From JAJPHF01 sp035293805 (lineage in GTDB: Bacteria > Chloroflexota > UBA6077 > JAJPHF01): DNA of 64,000 nucleotides. The stretch covers positions 1-64,000 of the forward strand of contig DATGMD010000089.1 in NCBI GenBank assembly GCA_035293805.1, read 5' to 3'. Positions 62,719-64,000 of this stretch are shown in pieces (within the stretch, counting starts at the first letter, position 1; each line of letters starts with the position of its first letter). A program made the translations under genes and the position numbers. Under the pieces are notes generated by a model that did not search any database, was not told where the DNA came from, and was given only the letters and a program-made list of their open reading frames with translations.

Positions 62719-63732
62719 ATGAAGACGCTGGTGGTGGACCTGCGCGACCGGATCGAGCGCTCGGGGGTACCGATCGATCCCGCTCTCGACATGACGTATG
62801 TCGACCTGCAGCCCTTGGAGACGCTGAAGCCCCACCTGGCCGACGCCGAGCTGCTGTTGACGACGCCCCGGCTGACGGTAGACGACGCCCTGCTCGACGC
62901 GGCGCCGCGCCTGCGGTTCATCCAGGTGCCCAGCACCGGCTTCGATCGCGTGGACGTCGAGGCCACCGCCCGGCGCGGCATCCCCGCCGCCCACGTGCCT
63001 GGCGGCAACGCGCTGTCGGTGGCCGAGCACGTCTTCATGGTCATGATGGCGCTGCAACGGCGGCTCTTGCCCAGCCATGCCGGCATCACAGCGGGACGCT
63101 ATCAGCCCGAGAAGAACCGCCTCATGGCCGAGGGCATCTACGAGCTGTGGGGCAAGACGCTGGGCATCGTCGGCTTCGGCCGTATCGGCCGCGAGGTGGC
63201 CAAGCGCGCCGCGGCCTTCGACATGAACGTCATCTATTACGACATCGTCCGGCCCGACCCCGAGGAGGAGCAGCGCTACCACGTCAGCTTCGCGCCGCTC
63301 TCCGACCTGCTGGCCCGCGCCGACATCCTCACCGTCCACGTCCCGCTCGAGAAGTCCACCTATCACCTCATCGGCGAGGCGGAGCTGGCCAAGCTGCGGC
63401 CGTCGGCGCTGGTGATCAACGCCGCCCGCGGCCCGCTCGTCGATCCCGCGCCGCTGGCGGCGATGGTGGCCGACGGCCTGCTCGCCGGCGCCGCCGTCGA
63501 CGTGTTCGAAACCGAACCGGCCCCCGATACCGACCCGCTGGTCGAGCTGGCCCGCTCCGGCTGCGAGCGCCTCATCCTCACGCCGCACCTCGCCGGCGTG
63601 ACCGCCGAGTCGTCGGTCCGCGGCGCCCAGCGCGCGCTCGCCAACCTCGCGCGGGTGGCCCACGGCGAGCCGCCGCTGGACGTGTTCAACGGCGTGGCCA
63701 TCCCCGCGCGCGCCGACGCCGCACCCGCCTGA
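62719..63732 (+). CDS. D-isomer specific 2-hydroxyacid dehydrogenase
   Basis: 337 residues from ATG 62719, with AGGAGG and GAGGCGG upstream; the longer open frame crosses the divergent gene and is rejected. The catalytic domain is split around a Rossmann domain. Features are FIQVPSTGFDRVDVEA, GGNALSVAEHVFMVMMAL, KTLGIVGFGRIGREVAKRA (GxGxxG NAD site), INAARGPLVDPAPLAAM (catalytic Arg), the DVFETEP Glu and the LTPHLAGVT His. It reduces a 2-oxoacid or oxidises a D-2-hydroxyacid with NAD(P). Relatives include phosphoglycerate and glyoxylate/hydroxypyruvate reductases. The substrate is unknown, but flanking substrate-binding proteins hint at an imported organic acid. Confidence 0.9.
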   Translation: MKTLVVDLRDRIERSGVPIDPALDMTYVDLQPLETLKPHLADAELLLTTPRLTVDDALLDAAPRLRFIQVPSTGFDRVDVEATARRGIPAAHVPGGNALSVAEHVFMVMMALQRRLLPSHAGITAGRYQPEKNRLMAEGIYELWGKTLGIVGFGRIGREVAKRAAAFDMNVIYYDIVRPDPEEEQRYHVSFAPLSDLLARADILTVHVPLEKSTYHLIGEAELAKLRPSALVINAARGPLVDPAPLAAMVADGLLAGAAVDVFETEPAPDTDPLVELARSGCERLILTPHLAGVTAESSVRGAQRALANLARVAHGEPPLDVFNGVAIPARADAAPA

Positions 63733-63781
63733 GGCGTGTCCCGGAGTCCCGGCGACCCAAACGGCACCGGAGGACGAGTCC

Positions 63782-64000
63782 ATGCACACCAAGAGCCGTG
63801 TTCGATCCTGGCGTCTCGTGGGCTGGGGCCTGGCGCTGGCCGCGCTGCTACTCGCCGGCCCCACCGCGCTGCCCCGCCCCGCACCGGTCCTCGCGGCCCC
63901 CGGCCCGGCCGCCGCGTCGGCCGCCGCCGCCGGCGTGCCACTCCAGCAAGACCTGACCCCCGTCCGCGTCGGCATGCAGTACCTCATCAGCGACGCCGGT
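63782..64000 (+). CDS. N-terminus of secreted protein, probable substrate-binding protein (3' partial)
   Basis: Only 73 codons are in the window. ATG 63782 has GGAGGA a few bases upstream and lies 49 bases after the dehydrogenase, so the two are probably co-transcribed. The signal peptide (WRLVGWGLALAALLLAGPTALP) has no lipobox Cys, unlike the three divergent paralogues. The first mature residues, TPVRVGMQYLISDAG, look like the opening strand of an NMT1/TauA-type binding protein. The rest lies outside. Confidence 0.55.
   Translation, partial: MHTKSRVRSWRLVGWGLALAALLLAGPTALPRPAPVLAAPGPAAASAAAAGVPLQQDLTPVRVGMQYLISDAG

Overview
The window is high-G+C bacterial chromosome with dense coding on both strands and long tandem gene runs. 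Several traits together suggest a member of the Chloroflexota, for example a Thermomicrobia or Sphaerobacter-like lineage. These are a T-box leader on an ilv-leu operon, TTGACA/TATAAT-type promoters, secreted FecR and subtilase proteins with Thr/Pro linkers, lipoprotein signals and many GT-C type membrane glycosyltransferases. The assignment is an inference from gene content; no rRNA or other phylogenetic marker beyond ribosomal protein S21 is present. I saw no tRNA, IS element, CRISPR array or replication origin.

Bases 1-19.3 kb hold the most unusual feature. A head-to-tail array of six complete paralogous giant membrane proteins (plus the 3' end of a related gene at the left edge) has start and stop codons that overlap or nearly touch. 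Each protein has about a dozen hydrophobic segments of GT-C glycosyltransferase type with an Asp-Asp motif in the first outer loop, then a soluble region, a discoidin (F5/8 type C)-like domain, and two to seven Ig-like TIG/IPT-type repeats. A seventh paralogue lies convergently at 19.4-22.1 kb. It is visibly richer in A+T, has two discoidin-like domains, and is broken by a single-base frameshift. Downstream come a SIS-domain sugar-phosphate isomerase, a secreted subtilase, and GDP-mannose 4,6-dehydratase. This suggests an envelope-glycan or glycoprotein decoration locus.

Bases 27.7-34.7 kb carry a hydantoinase/oxoprolinase pair (hyuA-hyuB), queF, two small Gly-rich secreted proteins, rpsU and a Crp/Fnr regulator. 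From 41.6 kb leftward on the minus strand runs ilvB-ilvN-ilvC-leuA-leuB. It is led by a promoter and a Leu (CUC) T-box leader that has one specifier stem but two consecutive T-box/terminator modules. To the right are two further membrane glycosyltransferases. A promoter, TPP riboswitch and intrinsic terminator then control thiG-thiE-thiS-thiO-thiD. In this operon ThiS does not end at Gly-Gly and ThiD carries an unidentified C-terminal domain.

Bases 49.3-64 kb are a mixed region. It contains an FMN alpha-hydroxyacid dehydrogenase, a FecR/Thr-Pro-rich secreted protein, a YVTN beta-propeller, a small Cys-rich protein, an orphan molybdopterin large subunit (form II CoxL-like) and a compact unit of promoter, long leader, 69-residue ORF and terminator. 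It ends with three tandem NMT1/TauA-type substrate-binding lipoproteins lacking any permease or ATPase, a D-2-hydroxyacid dehydrogenase, and the start of a probable fourth binding protein.
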